Assembly: GCF_000430725.1 (NCBI RefSeq)
Contig: NZ_KE387207.1
Coordinates: forward strand, 31,020 to 95,019
Direction of reading: 5' to 3'
Source of the DNA: Azohydromonas australica DSM 1124
GTDB lineage: Bacteria; Pseudomonadota; Gammaproteobacteria; Burkholderiales; Burkholderiaceae_C
Length of the DNA: 64,000 nucleotides
A program made the translations under genes and the position numbers. Numbering within the stretch: the first letter of the stretch is position 1; each line of letters starts with the position of its first letter. The notes below the pieces were generated by a model. It searched no databases. It saw only the letters and a list, made by a program, of their open reading frames with translations, and was not told the DNA's origin. Shown in pieces: positions 19,317 through 27,236 of this stretch.

Positions 19317-20444
19317 TCAGCGCGCAGCCGCCGAGGCGCTGGAAGGTGCGGACGCCACCATCTGTGAGCGCCGGCTTCGCTGCTGCCGGCCCTCGCCGCG
19401 CGGATGTTCCAGGAAGCTCAGCAGCCGCCACTCGTCGGCCTGCAGCCCGCCATGGGCGCGCACCGACTCGCCCAGGCGCCGGCACAGCGTGGCGGCGGCC
19501 TGCTCGTCCTCGGCCAGCGCCAGCACGGCTGGATGCACGTAAGCCTTGCGGCAGACGGCGGGCGTGTTGCCCAGCCGGCGCGCCACCTCGGTGATCACCG
19601 GAGTCAGCCTGGGGGCGCCTTCGCATTCGCGGCAGGCCACGCGCATCAGCTCCAGCGCCTGCACGCTGCCGTGCCAGGTGCGGAAGTCCTTGGCCGTGAA
19701 GCGCTCGCCCGCGGCCTCTTCCAGGTAGTCGTTGACCTCCGACGATCCCACGGCATGGGTCTCGCCGTCCTCGCCCACGTAATGGAACAGCTCCTGGCCA
19801 GGCAACTGCTGGCAGCGGCGCACCACGCGCGCCACCTGCGGGTCGTTCAGCGCCACCTCGTGCAGCACGCCGTGCTTGCCGCGAAAGCGCAGCCTGAGCT
19901 GGTTGCCGCGCAGCCCGGCGTGGCGGCGGCGCAGCGTGGTCAGGCCGTAGGAGCGGTTGCCGCGCGCGTACTCGTCGTTGCCCACGCGCATGACGGTGGT
20001 GTCGAGCAGCCGCACGAGGGTGGCGAGCACCAGCGTGCGCGAAGGGCCGGCGCGGGTGCTGGCCTTGAGGTCCGCCGCCACGCGGGCGCGGATGCGCGGC
20101 AGCGCCTGGCCGAACTCGCGCAGGCGCTCGAACTTGTGGTCCTCGCGGTGGGCGCGGAAGTCGGGGTGGTAGCGGTACTGCTTGCGCCCGCGCGCGTCGC
20201 GCCCGGTGGCCTGCAGGTGCCCGTTGGGCCGCGGGCAGATCCACACGTCGGTGTAGGCCGGCGGGATGGCGAGCTTGCGGATCCGCTGCAGCCGCGCCTC
20301 GTCGGTGACCTCCCGTCCCTGAGGGTCGAAGTAGACGAAGGCATCGCCGCAGCGCTCGCGCCGCAGCCCGGGCAGGGTGTCGTTCACCCAGACCAGCCCC
20401 GCCGGCAGCGGCGCGTCGGGCGGCTGCTGCGGCAGGGCGGACAT
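19317..20444 (-). CDS. DNA topoisomerase IB (poxvirus-like)
   Basis: Enzyme of 375 aa that relaxes supercoils by a 3'-phosphotyrosyl intermediate. By motif comparison with vaccinia topoisomerase, the catalytic residues are R153 (MRVGNDEYARGNRSYGLTTL), K190 (FRGKHG), R255 (KDFRTWHGS) and Y302 (GNTPAVCRKAYVHP). The fourth catalytic position, His265 in vaccinia, is Asn293 here (LGNTP rather than LGHTP), as in other bacterial TopIB proteins as I recall. It starts 16 bases after the DUF4142 lipoprotein stop, so these form one leftward unit. The C-terminal 25 residues are Ser/Ala/Arg-rich. Confidence 0.93.
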   Translation of the reverse strand: MSALPQQPPDAPLPAGLVWVNDTLPGLRRERCGDAFVYFDPQGREVTDEARLQRIRKLAIPPAYTDVWICPRPNGHLQATGRDARGRKQYRYHPDFRAHREDHKFERLREFGQALPRIRARVAADLKASTRAGPSRTLVLATLVRLLDTTVMRVGNDEYARGNRSYGLTTLRRRHAGLRGNQLRLRFRGKHGVLHEVALNDPQVARVVRRCQQLPGQELFHYVGEDGETHAVGSSEVNDYLEEAAGERFTAKDFRTWHGSVQALELMRVACRECEGAPRLTPVITEVARRLGNTPAVCRKAYVHPAVLALAEDEQAAATLCRRLGESVRAHGGLQADEWRLLSFLEHPRGEGRQQRSRRSQMVASAPSSASAAAR

Positions 20445-20460
20445 GGCGTGATGCCTCGGC

Positions 20461-21462
20461 TCAGCGGCTGTTGGCTCCGGGCAGCTTGCGGGCTTGCGCC
20501 AGGTGCGTTTGCAGCGACTTGAGGTTCTGCTGGATCCAGGCCTTGAGTTCCGGGTCCTTGGCGTCGCGGGCGGCCTTCTCGAAGCGCTCGATGTTGCTTT
20601 GGTGGTCCTGCACGCCCACGGTGTTGACGAAGGCGGTGTCGAAAGGTTCGCTGCGTTCCAGGCGCTCGATCACGGTCTGCCGGTCGGGCGGCATCTGCTC
20701 GGGCAGGTCGATGCGGTGCCGGCTGGCCAGCGACTGCAACTGCTCCTGCGCCTTGGCGTGGTCGCGTTCGATGCGCTGGGCGAAGTCCTTGACGGCCGGG
20801 CTCTTGGCGCGTTCCTGGCCCAGCCTGGCGGCGGCCATCTCGTACAGGCCCAGTCCCGCAGTCGTCTGCACGAAGGTGCGCTCGGCGCTGTTCAGCGGGG
20901 TGGCTGAAGTGTCCTTGCCGTCCTTGGCCGCCTTGGACGGTGCGTCGCCGCCCGGCGCGGCTTGCGTGCGGCTGCTGCCCGCGGCCGGGGCGCCCTGGGC
21001 CAGGTCGCCGGCGCCGGCGGCCATGGAGGCCGCGCTCGCGGCCGGCACCGCGACGCCGGGCGGCGCGGCCGTGCCGGCGGCGGCGCCGGTGCTGCGGCCA
21101 GGCTCGCCAGCGGTGCTGCCGTGTGAATCGGAAGGGGTGGCGCCGCCCGTGGCCATGCCCGCGCCGGCGCCCAGCGGCGCACCGGTGGAGCGGCCGGCCG
21201 TGGGCTCGCTGCCGGCGGACACGGCCGGGCCCGAGGCCTCGGGCAGCGTGCCGGAAGGGGTGCCGGGCGTGGTGGTCGAGCCCGCACCACCGGTACCGGT
21301 GGCGGTGCCGGTGCTGCCGGTGATGGTGCCGGCGGCCTGCTCGCGTTCCCCGGTGGGCGGGCGGTTGTCCTCGGTGACCTTGGGCGACTTGGGGTCGCAG
21401 CCGGCCAGCAGGGCCAGGCCCAGCAGGGCAGCCAGCGGCAGCGTCCGGAAGCAGACGTTCAT
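20461..21462 (-). CDS. DUF4142-domain lipoprotein with long Gly/Thr/Ala-rich linker
   Basis: Predicted lipoprotein of 333 aa: MNVCFRTLPLAALLGLALLAGC is a lipobox signal with Cys22. Residues about 25-190 are low-complexity Gly, Thr, Ser, Ala and Pro. Residues about 195-333 are the DUF4142 helical domain (LNSAERTFVQTTAGLGLYEMAAARLGQE, DFAQRIERDHAKAQEQLQSLASRH, FVNTVGVQDHQSNIERFEKAA), a ferritin-like four-helix fold without obvious metal ligands. Function unknown; such proteins are often stress-induced and exported. It lies just upstream of topoisomerase IB. No strong ribosome site precedes the chosen ATG, but the signal peptide fixes it. Confidence 0.87.
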   Translation of the reverse strand: MNVCFRTLPLAALLGLALLAGCDPKSPKVTEDNRPPTGEREQAAGTITGSTGTATGTGGAGSTTTPGTPSGTLPEASGPAVSAGSEPTAGRSTGAPLGAGAGMATGGATPSDSHGSTAGEPGRSTGAAAGTAAPPGVAVPAASAASMAAGAGDLAQGAPAAGSSRTQAAPGGDAPSKAAKDGKDTSATPLNSAERTFVQTTAGLGLYEMAAARLGQERAKSPAVKDFAQRIERDHAKAQEQLQSLASRHRIDLPEQMPPDRQTVIERLERSEPFDTAFVNTVGVQDHQSNIERFEKAARDAKDPELKAWIQQNLKSLQTHLAQARKLPGANSR

Positions 21463-21589
21463 GGCTTGATGGGGTGGGTTACTGCAGGTGGGCAAGGGCC
21501 GCGTGGGTGGCGGACCGGCCGCCGTGCGGGCGGCGGCCGGAGATCGCCACGGTGCGCGCGGCTGACGCGCCCGTGGCGAGGGTGGGCGG

Positions 21590-22042
21590 TCAGCTCGCGG
21601 CGCGCAGACGGTTGCGCAGCTCACGTACCTGGTCGTGGTTGCGCTTCACACCTTGGTACTGGCGATCCACCACCGCGTGCACCTGCGGCGGCAGCGGCTT
21701 GGCCAGTGCGTTGCGGTAGCTCGTCAGCGCCGTGTCCTCGCCACGCTCGCACTCCTCCATGATGGCCTTGTCGTCATAGGTGGAGAGCGTGGCCTTCACG
21801 GCGACCCAGCCGCGGTGCATGGCGCCCAGCGCGCTGCCGCCGGTGTCGGCTTCGCCGCCCAGCTGCGTCACCAGGGACTGCAGCTCGGTGGCGCCCTTCT
21901 GGCAGTCGCCGGCGCGGTCCAGCAGCAGCGACTTGAGTTCGGGCGACTTTGCGTGCTCGGCGCTGGTGCGGAAGCCGTATTCGCCGTCCTTGCAGGTTTC
22001 GATCAGGTCGTTGAGGGTGTCGATGACTTCGTCGTTGCTCAT
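21590..22042 (-). CDS. PA2169-family (DUF2383) four-helix-bundle protein
   Basis: Soluble protein of 150 aa, ferritin-like four-helix bundle. It contains MSNDEVIDTLNDLIETCKDGEYGF, EHAKSPELKSLLLDRAGDCQKGATEL, IMEECERGEDTALTSYRNAL and the C-terminal VKRNHDQVRELRNRL, all characteristic of the family. Its function is not established; genes of this family occur with other stress genes. A good AAGGAG ribosome site lies 8 bases before the ATG. It is followed by the DUF4142 lipoprotein gene 127 bases downstream and is divergent from a GT4 gene. Confidence 0.92.
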   Translation of the reverse strand: MSNDEVIDTLNDLIETCKDGEYGFRTSAEHAKSPELKSLLLDRAGDCQKGATELQSLVTQLGGEADTGGSALGAMHRGWVAVKATLSTYDDKAIMEECERGEDTALTSYRNALAKPLPPQVHAVVDRQYQGVKRNHDQVRELRNRLRAAS

Positions 22043-22153
22043 GGAAGTGGCTCCTTGGATGCGGGTGGTCGCTTTCAGGCAGGCAGCGTGCCCAAGGGGT
22101 TGCTGCGCCGCGGCATGGCACTTGCATCCCGGGCGCGCATGAGAGCCCCGCAC

Positions 22154-23407
22154 ATGCCTGCTTCCGCCCGCCACGATGACGACGATGCGGCCTGCCACGT
22201 GGTGGACAGCACCATGTTCTGGAGCCCGACGGGCGGTGGGGTGCGTCGCTACCTCAAGGTCAAGCACGACTGGCTGGCGCGGTACCCGGGCTGGCGCCAC
22301 ACCATCTTCGCCCCTGGGGCGCGCGGCTGGGGCCTGGAGGATGCGGGCGGCCTGCCGCTGCCGGGCCTGGGCGGCTACCGGTTGCCGCTGGACCGGCGCG
22401 GCGCGGCGCTGCGCATCGAGCGCCTGGGGCCCGACCTGATCGAGGCCGGCGACCCGCTGCGCCTGGGCTGGGCCAGCCTGGACGCGGGCCAGCGCCTGGG
22501 CGTGCCGGTGCTGGCCTTCTGCCACAGCAACGTGATGGAGGTGGCGGCGCGGCTGGTGGGCGGGCCCGCGTGGTGCCGCGGCGCCATCCGGCGTGCCGTG
22601 GGCGCGTACCTGGGACGCATGTACCGCGACTTCGACCTCGTGCTCGCGCCCAGCCGCTGGATGGCCGATCAGCTGCGCGCGCTGGGCCTGCTCAACGTCG
22701 AGCAGCAGCCGCTGGGCGTGGACAGCAAGCTGTTCCATCCCTCGCGGCGCGACCCTGCGCTGCGCGCCGAGCTGGGCATCGGCGAGGACGTGCGGCTGCT
22801 GCTGTTCGCCGGCCGCTTCGCGCCGGAGAAGAACCTGCCGCTGCTGGCCGACGCGGTGCGGCGCCTGGGCAAGCCCTACCTGCTGCTGGCCGTGGGCGAC
22901 GGGCCGCTGCCGCCGCACGGCCCGCGCGTGCGCCGTCTGCCTTTCGAGCCGCGCCCGTCGCAGCTCGCACGGCTGATGGCCACCGCCGACGCCTTCGTGC
23001 ATGCCGGCGACCAGGAGAGCTTCGGGCTGGCGCCGCTGGAGGCCATGGCCTGCGGCACGCCGGTGATCCTGCGCCACGCCGCGGGCTTGGCCGAGCTGGC
23101 CGAGGGCGGCTCGGGCCTGGCCGTGGACAGCGACCGGCCCTCGGAATGGGCGGAAGCGATTGCGGCATTGTTTGCCGTGGACCATGAGCCGTGGCGCAGT
23201 GCCGGACGCGCCTGCGCCGAGCGCCACGACTGGGAGACGGTGCTGCCGCAATTGATGACGCGCTACCACCGGCTGCTGCGCGGCAGGCGCCTCACCGGCG
23301 AGGAGGCAACGATGCCGGTGGCGCATTGGCATGGCCTGCCCACGGCCAAGGAACAGGGCTTCGAAAGCGCCTCATGGTCCGAAGTGGGCCGCTCGCGCTC
23401 GGGGTGA
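22154..23407 (+). CDS. GT4-family glycosyltransferase
   Basis: GT-B glycosyltransferase of 417 aa. The donor loop is STMFWSPTGGGVRRYLKVKHDW; the C-terminal domain has LFAGRFAPEKNLPLLADAVRRLG and the nucleotide-sugar motif ESFGLAPLEAMACGTPVIL. I start it at the ATG at 22154 (GAGAG about 8 bases upstream); in-frame ATGs at 22139 and 22115 are alternatives. The stop overlaps or lies within the start region of the polysaccharide-deacetylase gene, and the two probably act on the same glycan. The substrate is unknown. Confidence 0.88.
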   Translation: MPASARHDDDDAACHVVDSTMFWSPTGGGVRRYLKVKHDWLARYPGWRHTIFAPGARGWGLEDAGGLPLPGLGGYRLPLDRRGAALRIERLGPDLIEAGDPLRLGWASLDAGQRLGVPVLAFCHSNVMEVAARLVGGPAWCRGAIRRAVGAYLGRMYRDFDLVLAPSRWMADQLRALGLLNVEQQPLGVDSKLFHPSRRDPALRAELGIGEDVRLLLFAGRFAPEKNLPLLADAVRRLGKPYLLLAVGDGPLPPHGPRVRRLPFEPRPSQLARLMATADAFVHAGDQESFGLAPLEAMACGTPVILRHAAGLAELAEGGSGLAVDSDRPSEWAEAIAALFAVDHEPWRSAGRACAERHDWETVLPQLMTRYHRLLRGRRLTGEEATMPVAHWHGLPTAKEQGFESASWSEVGRSRSG

Positions 23408-24183
23408 GCGCCGCGCCGGCTGCGCTGCCGCGCGACGCGCTGGCCCCCGGCGGCGCGCTGGCGCTGGTGGTGCACGACGTGGCGCCGGCCACCTGGGAGC
23501 GCTGCGCGGCGCTGCTGCGCGAGGCGCGCGCGCTGGCGCCGCTGCCCGCCACGCTGCTGGTGGTGCCGCGCTGGCACGGGCAGCCCTCGACGCGCGGCTT
23601 CGAGGCGGCGATGGGCCAGGCGCTGGCGCAGGGTCACGAGCTGGCGCTGCACGGCTGGAGCCACGTGGACCCGCTGCCCGCGGCCGGGGCGCTGCAGCAG
23701 CTGCGGCGGCGCTTCTACACCGCCGGCGAAGGCGAGTTCGCGGCGCTGTCGCGCGCCGATGCGGCGCGGCGCCTGGCACTGGGGCGGCGCTGGTTCGAGC
23801 GCCGCGGCTGGCCGCTGCACGGCTTCGTGCCGCCGGCTTGGCTGCTGGGCGCGGACAGCGCACACGCCGTGCAGGAGGCCGGTTTCGAGTACAGCTGCAC
23901 CCTGGACCGCTTCATCGGGCTGCGCGGGCAGCCGCCGCTGCCGGCGTGGAGCCTGGTGTTCAGCACCCGCGCGGCGTGGCGGCGCGGCTTGTCGCGGCTG
24001 TGGGTGCCGCTGCTGGCGCGGCGGCTGCGGCAGGCGCCGCTGCTGCGCTTCGAGCTGCACCCGGACGACGTGGTGTACCCGGCAGTGCGCCGCTGCTGGC
24101 TGGGCCTGCTGGCGCAGGCGCTGGAGGAGGGACGGCAGCCGCTGCTGCTGCGGGAGGTGGCGGGAAGGCTGCCCCGGCCCTGA
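23374..24183 (+). CDS. Polysaccharide-deacetylase-like protein (DUF2334 type)
   Basis: Protein of 269 aa with the NodB-like barrel of the DUF2334 group. ALALVVHDVAPATWERC supplies the first metal aspartate (D of HDV), ELALHGWSHVDP gives the HxxxH metal pair, and LRFELHPDDVVYP gives the late catalytic-type histidine. Enzymes of this fold remove N- or O-acetyl groups from glycans. The ATG at 23374 lies inside the preceding glycosyltransferase gene; an in-frame GTG at 23404 overlaps that gene's stop as GTGA and may be the true start. A hairpin terminator follows. Confidence 0.82.
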   Translation: MVRSGPLALGVSAAPAALPRDALAPGGALALVVHDVAPATWERCAALLREARALAPLPATLLVVPRWHGQPSTRGFEAAMGQALAQGHELALHGWSHVDPLPAAGALQQLRRRFYTAGEGEFAALSRADAARRLALGRRWFERRGWPLHGFVPPAWLLGADSAHAVQEAGFEYSCTLDRFIGLRGQPPLPAWSLVFSTRAAWRRGLSRLWVPLLARRLRQAPLLRFELHPDDVVYPAVRRCWLGLLAQALEEGRQPLLLREVAGRLPRP

Positions 24184-24195
24184 GGCGCGGGCAGC

Positions 24196-24222
24196 AAAAA
24201 GCCCGGCGGGGCCGGGCTTTCG
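24196..24222. terminator. Bidirectional hairpin terminator
   Basis: AGCCCGGC (24200-24207), loop GGG, GCCGGGCT (24211-24218), flanked by AAAAA on the left and TTCG on the right, lies between the convergent deacetylase gene and the small leftward gene at 24243. Confidence 0.75.
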
Positions 24223-24242
24223 TGCTCTGGATCAGCGGCGCG

Positions 24243-24479
24243 TCATTGCCGCGTGAGCACCACGTCGCTGCCGTGGATGCGCATCGAGCCGTCGGGCATC
24301 ACGTCCAGCGGTTCGCCGGAGTCCAGGCGGTACTCGGCCTGGCCGGTGGGCTCCCAGTGCTCCTCGGCACCGACGAACACGTCCTCGCGCAGCATGTGCT
24401 CGTAGCCCTTGACCTTGTAGCTCTTGCCCTGTGCGTCGTGGGCGCTGAAAGTCTCCAGCAGATGCAGCTTGCGGTCCAT
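24243..24479 (-). CDS. Small conserved hypothetical protein
   Basis: Soluble protein of 78 aa, no cysteine and no hydrophobic segment. The stretch LHLLETFSAHDAQGKSYKVKGYEHML and the ending LDVMPDGSMRIHGSDVVLTRQ suggest a small beta-rich fold that I recall as a conserved Burkholderiales hypothetical. The ATG at 24479 follows AAGGAGGTGAC, a near-perfect ribosome site; a GTG at 24485 would lie inside that site. It is divergent from the hydroxypyruvate isomerase gene. Function unknown. Confidence 0.78.
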   Translation of the reverse strand: MDRKLHLLETFSAHDAQGKSYKVKGYEHMLREDVFVGAEEHWEPTGQAEYRLDSGEPLDVMPDGSMRIHGSDVVLTRQ

Positions 24480-24619
24480 GGTCACCTCCTTGTGCAGCGG
24501 ACGGCGCGGCCGTCCGGACGTTCGATCGTAGGCAGTCCGCAGCCCGGTGCAAACGGGCGGCCCACGACGGCGCTGGAGAATGCGGGCTTGCCCTTGGATC
24601 CCGCACTCGGAGGACCGCC

Positions 24620-25417
24620 TTGCCCCGCTTCGCCGCCAACCTCTCGCTGATGTACACGGAACACGCCTTCCTCGACCGCTTCGAGGCCGCGGCGGCCGAC
24701 GGCTTCGAGGCTGTGGAGTTCCTGTTCCCTTACGCCTTCGAACCGGCCGAGGTGGCCGAGCGGCTGCGGCGCCACGGGCTGCGGCAGGTGCTGTTCAACG
24801 CCCCACCGGGCGACTGGGACGCGGGCGAGCGCGGCATCGCGGCGCTGCCCGATCGGGTGCAGGAGTTCCGCCAGGGCTTCACCGAGCAGGTGCTGCCCTG
24901 GGTGAAGGCGCTGCGCTGCCCGCGCGTGCACGTCATGAGCGGCCTCATGCCGGAGAAGCTGCCGCGCGAGGCGATGGAGATGACGCTGCTGGCCAACCTG
25001 CGCTGGGCCGCGCAGTTCTGCGTGGAGCACGGCTTCGAGATCCTGATCGAGCCGCTGAACCCGCGCGACATGCCGGGCTACCTGCTGCGCACGCAGGAGG
25101 ACGCGCACCGCCTCGCGCAGCAGGTCGACAACGGCTTCGTGAGGGTGCAGTTCGACCTCTACCACTGCCACCTCACCGAGGGCGACGTGGCGGGCCACCT
25201 GCGCCGCTGGCTCCCCACGGGCCGTGTCGGCCACATCCAGTTCGCGGGCGTGCCGGACCGGCACGAGCCCGAGAGCGGCGAGCTGGATTTCCCGGCGCTG
25301 TTCGGGCTGATCGACGAGCTGGGCTACCAGGGCGTTGCCAGCGCGGAGTACCGGCCGCGGGCGGGGACGTCGGCGGGGCTGGGGTGGTTCAGGGATTGGA
25401 AAGCCGCCCACGGCTGA
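24620..25417 (+). CDS. hyi: Hydroxypyruvate isomerase (Hyi/OtnI family)
   Basis: TIM-barrel sugar isomerase of 265 aa that interconverts hydroxypyruvate and tartronate semialdehyde, or a close keto-sugar analogue (OtnI). Metal and catalytic residues fit the family: E144 (ILIEPLNPRDMPGY), D179 (VQFDLYHCHL), H205 (VGHIQFAGVPDRHEP) and E243 (SAEYRPRAGT). It begins with TTG at 24620, with GGAGG 6 bases upstream and no better start. No glyoxylate carboligase or tartronate semialdehyde reductase is adjacent, so its pathway role is not confirmed locally. Confidence 0.9.
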   Translation: MPRFAANLSLMYTEHAFLDRFEAAAADGFEAVEFLFPYAFEPAEVAERLRRHGLRQVLFNAPPGDWDAGERGIAALPDRVQEFRQGFTEQVLPWVKALRCPRVHVMSGLMPEKLPREAMEMTLLANLRWAAQFCVEHGFEILIEPLNPRDMPGYLLRTQEDAHRLAQQVDNGFVRVQFDLYHCHLTEGDVAGHLRRWLPTGRVGHIQFAGVPDRHEPESGELDFPALFGLIDELGYQGVASAEYRPRAGTSAGLGWFRDWKAAHG

Positions 25418-25466
25418 GCCGCCGGCCAGGCGGTCGAGCGCGCAACCAGCCGGCCGGCACCGGCGT

Positions 25467-26012
25467 TCACCACGGCCACAACGCCAGCAGCGCTCCCGCC
25501 GTCACGAAGCCGGTGAGCGCGCCGGCGAGCACGTCGCTGGGGTAGTGCAGGCCCAGCACCACGCGCGAGGCCGCCACCAGCGCCGTGAAGCCCCAGGCCA
25601 GCGGGGCCCATGCGGGGTAGTGCCAGCTCAGCAGCAGCGAAAAGCTCACCGCATGCAGCGTGTGGCCGCTGGGAAAGCTGTAGCGGTCCAGCGGCCGGGC
25701 ACAGGCGCGGATGCCGGGACAAGACACGCAGGGCCGTTCGCGCCCGGTGCGCAGCTTGGCCCAGCGGTACAGCACCACGTTGAAGACGCCCGCCGCACCC
25801 ATCTGCAGCGTGCACACCAGTCCGTCGGGGTTGCCGCCCAGCCAGGGCAGCACCAGCATCAACGCGTACCAGAGGCCCCCGTCGCCCAGGCGGCTCGCCA
25901 CCACCAGCAGCCGCAACAGCAGCACCTGCTCGGCGCCGCGGTGCAGGCGCCGGGCCCATTGGCGATCGATTTCCAGCCAGCGCGCACGGCTGGCTTCAGG
26001 CCATGGCCACAT
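25467..26012 (-). CDS. PAP2-family membrane phosphatase
   Basis: Inner-membrane phosphatase of 181 aa. All three PAP2 signature motifs are present: KLRTGRERP, YSFPSGHTLH and SRVVLGLHYPSDVLAG, within five or six hydrophobic helices. Substrates of the family are undecaprenyl pyrophosphate, phosphatidic acid or lipid-linked sugar phosphates. The start overlaps the end of the upstream glycosyltransferase gene by 17 bases, so the pair may serve one lipid-linked glycan step. Confidence 0.9.
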   Translation of the reverse strand: MWPWPEASRARWLEIDRQWARRLHRGAEQVLLLRLLVVASRLGDGGLWYALMLVLPWLGGNPDGLVCTLQMGAAGVFNVVLYRWAKLRTGRERPCVSCPGIRACARPLDRYSFPSGHTLHAVSFSLLLSWHYPAWAPLAWGFTALVAASRVVLGLHYPSDVLAGALTGFVTAGALLALWPW

Positions 26013-27156
26013 GGGGCAGCCGCGCCGGCAGGGGCAGCAGCGCGATCTGCGCCAGGCGCTGCTCGAAGCGGCCGAGGACCTGCTCCCAGCCCGCCTGCAG
26101 CGCGGCCTGGCGCGCCGCGTGGCGCAGGGGCGCCAGCAGCTCGCCCATCTCCGCGGCCCGGATGGCAGTGCGGATGAAAGCCTCCTCGTCGTCGGGCGGC
26201 ACCAGCAGCCCGCTGACGCCGTGGCTGATGTGCTGCGACGCGGCGGCCAGGTCGATGGCCACGACCGCCAGCCCGCTGGCCAGCGCCTCCAGCGTCACGT
26301 TGCCGAAGGTTTCGCTCTGGCTGGGGAAGAGGAACAGGTCGGCGCTGGCGTAATGGGCCGCCAGCGCCTCGCCCTGCAGCGAGCCTACGAACTCCGCTGC
26401 CGGGAAGTCGCGCTCCAGCCGCGCGCGCAGCGGGCCGTCGCCCACCACCACCATGCGCGTGCGCGGACGCAGCCGCCGGGCGGCCTGGAATGCGCGCAGT
26501 GCCAGCAGCACGTTCTTCTCCGCCGCGAGGCGGCCCACGTAGAGCATCACGACCTGGTGCGGATCGGGCGCGTTCCAGCGGGCGCGCAGCCCGGCACTGC
26601 GGCGCTCGGGCGTGAAGAGCTGCGTGTCCACGCCGCGCCCCTGCACCTCCACGCGGCAGAAGCCGCTCAGCCGCAGCTGCCGCGCCAGCGCCTGCGTGGG
26701 CACGAAGCTGCAGCTGGCCTGGTTGTGGAAGCGGCGCAGGCACGCGGCGATCAGCGGCTCGGCCCAGCCCAGCCGGTAATAGCGGCTGTAGTGGTGAAAG
26801 TTGGTGCGGAAGTCGGTGCTGACGGGCAGGCGCAGCCGCCGCGCGGCGTGCACCGCCGCATGCCCCAGCGGCCCGGGCGTGGCCACGTGCACGATGTGCG
26901 GACGCTGCGCCTGCCAGTGCTCGACGAAGCGTGCACTGCGCGCCATGCCGAAGCGCAACGCGGGGTACATCGGGATGGGCAGCCCCAGGGTGCGCCACTC
27001 CTGCGCGTCGTCCCGCGGGGCCTCGCCGCGTTGGCGGGGCCGGACGAGCTGCAGCTCGTGGCCGGCGTCGCGCAGGAACCGCACCGTGCGCTCCGTCGTC
27101 AGGGCCACGCCGTTAAGCTCCGGCGGGTAGGTCTCGGTCACGTAGGCGATGCGCAC
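25996..27156 (-). CDS. GT4-family glycosyltransferase (MgtA/PimB-like)
   Basis: Enzyme of 386 aa. The N-terminus RIAYVTETYPPELNGVALTTERTVRFLRDAGHEL is typical of GT4 mannosyl- or glucosyltransferases acting on diacylglycerol or polyprenyl acceptors. The C-terminal domain shows YVGRLAAEKNVLLALRAF, VGDGPLRARLER and SQSETFGNVTLEALASGLAVVA. It overlaps the PAP2 gene by 17 bases, so both are probably expressed together. A glycolipid product is a reasonable inference; the sugar is unknown. Confidence 0.9.
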   Translation of the reverse strand: MRIAYVTETYPPELNGVALTTERTVRFLRDAGHELQLVRPRQRGEAPRDDAQEWRTLGLPIPMYPALRFGMARSARFVEHWQAQRPHIVHVATPGPLGHAAVHAARRLRLPVSTDFRTNFHHYSRYYRLGWAEPLIAACLRRFHNQASCSFVPTQALARQLRLSGFCRVEVQGRGVDTQLFTPERRSAGLRARWNAPDPHQVVMLYVGRLAAEKNVLLALRAFQAARRLRPRTRMVVVGDGPLRARLERDFPAAEFVGSLQGEALAAHYASADLFLFPSQSETFGNVTLEALASGLAVVAIDLAAASQHISHGVSGLLVPPDDEEAFIRTAIRAAEMGELLAPLRHAARQAALQAGWEQVLGRFEQRLAQIALLPLPARLPHVAMA

Positions 27157-27236
27157 GGCGTTCGAGTCGGTTGCGGCAGTGATGGCGTTTCAGCAGATAC
27201 CGTTCCCGCCGGTGCGCTCAGCCCGCGTGACGGTGC

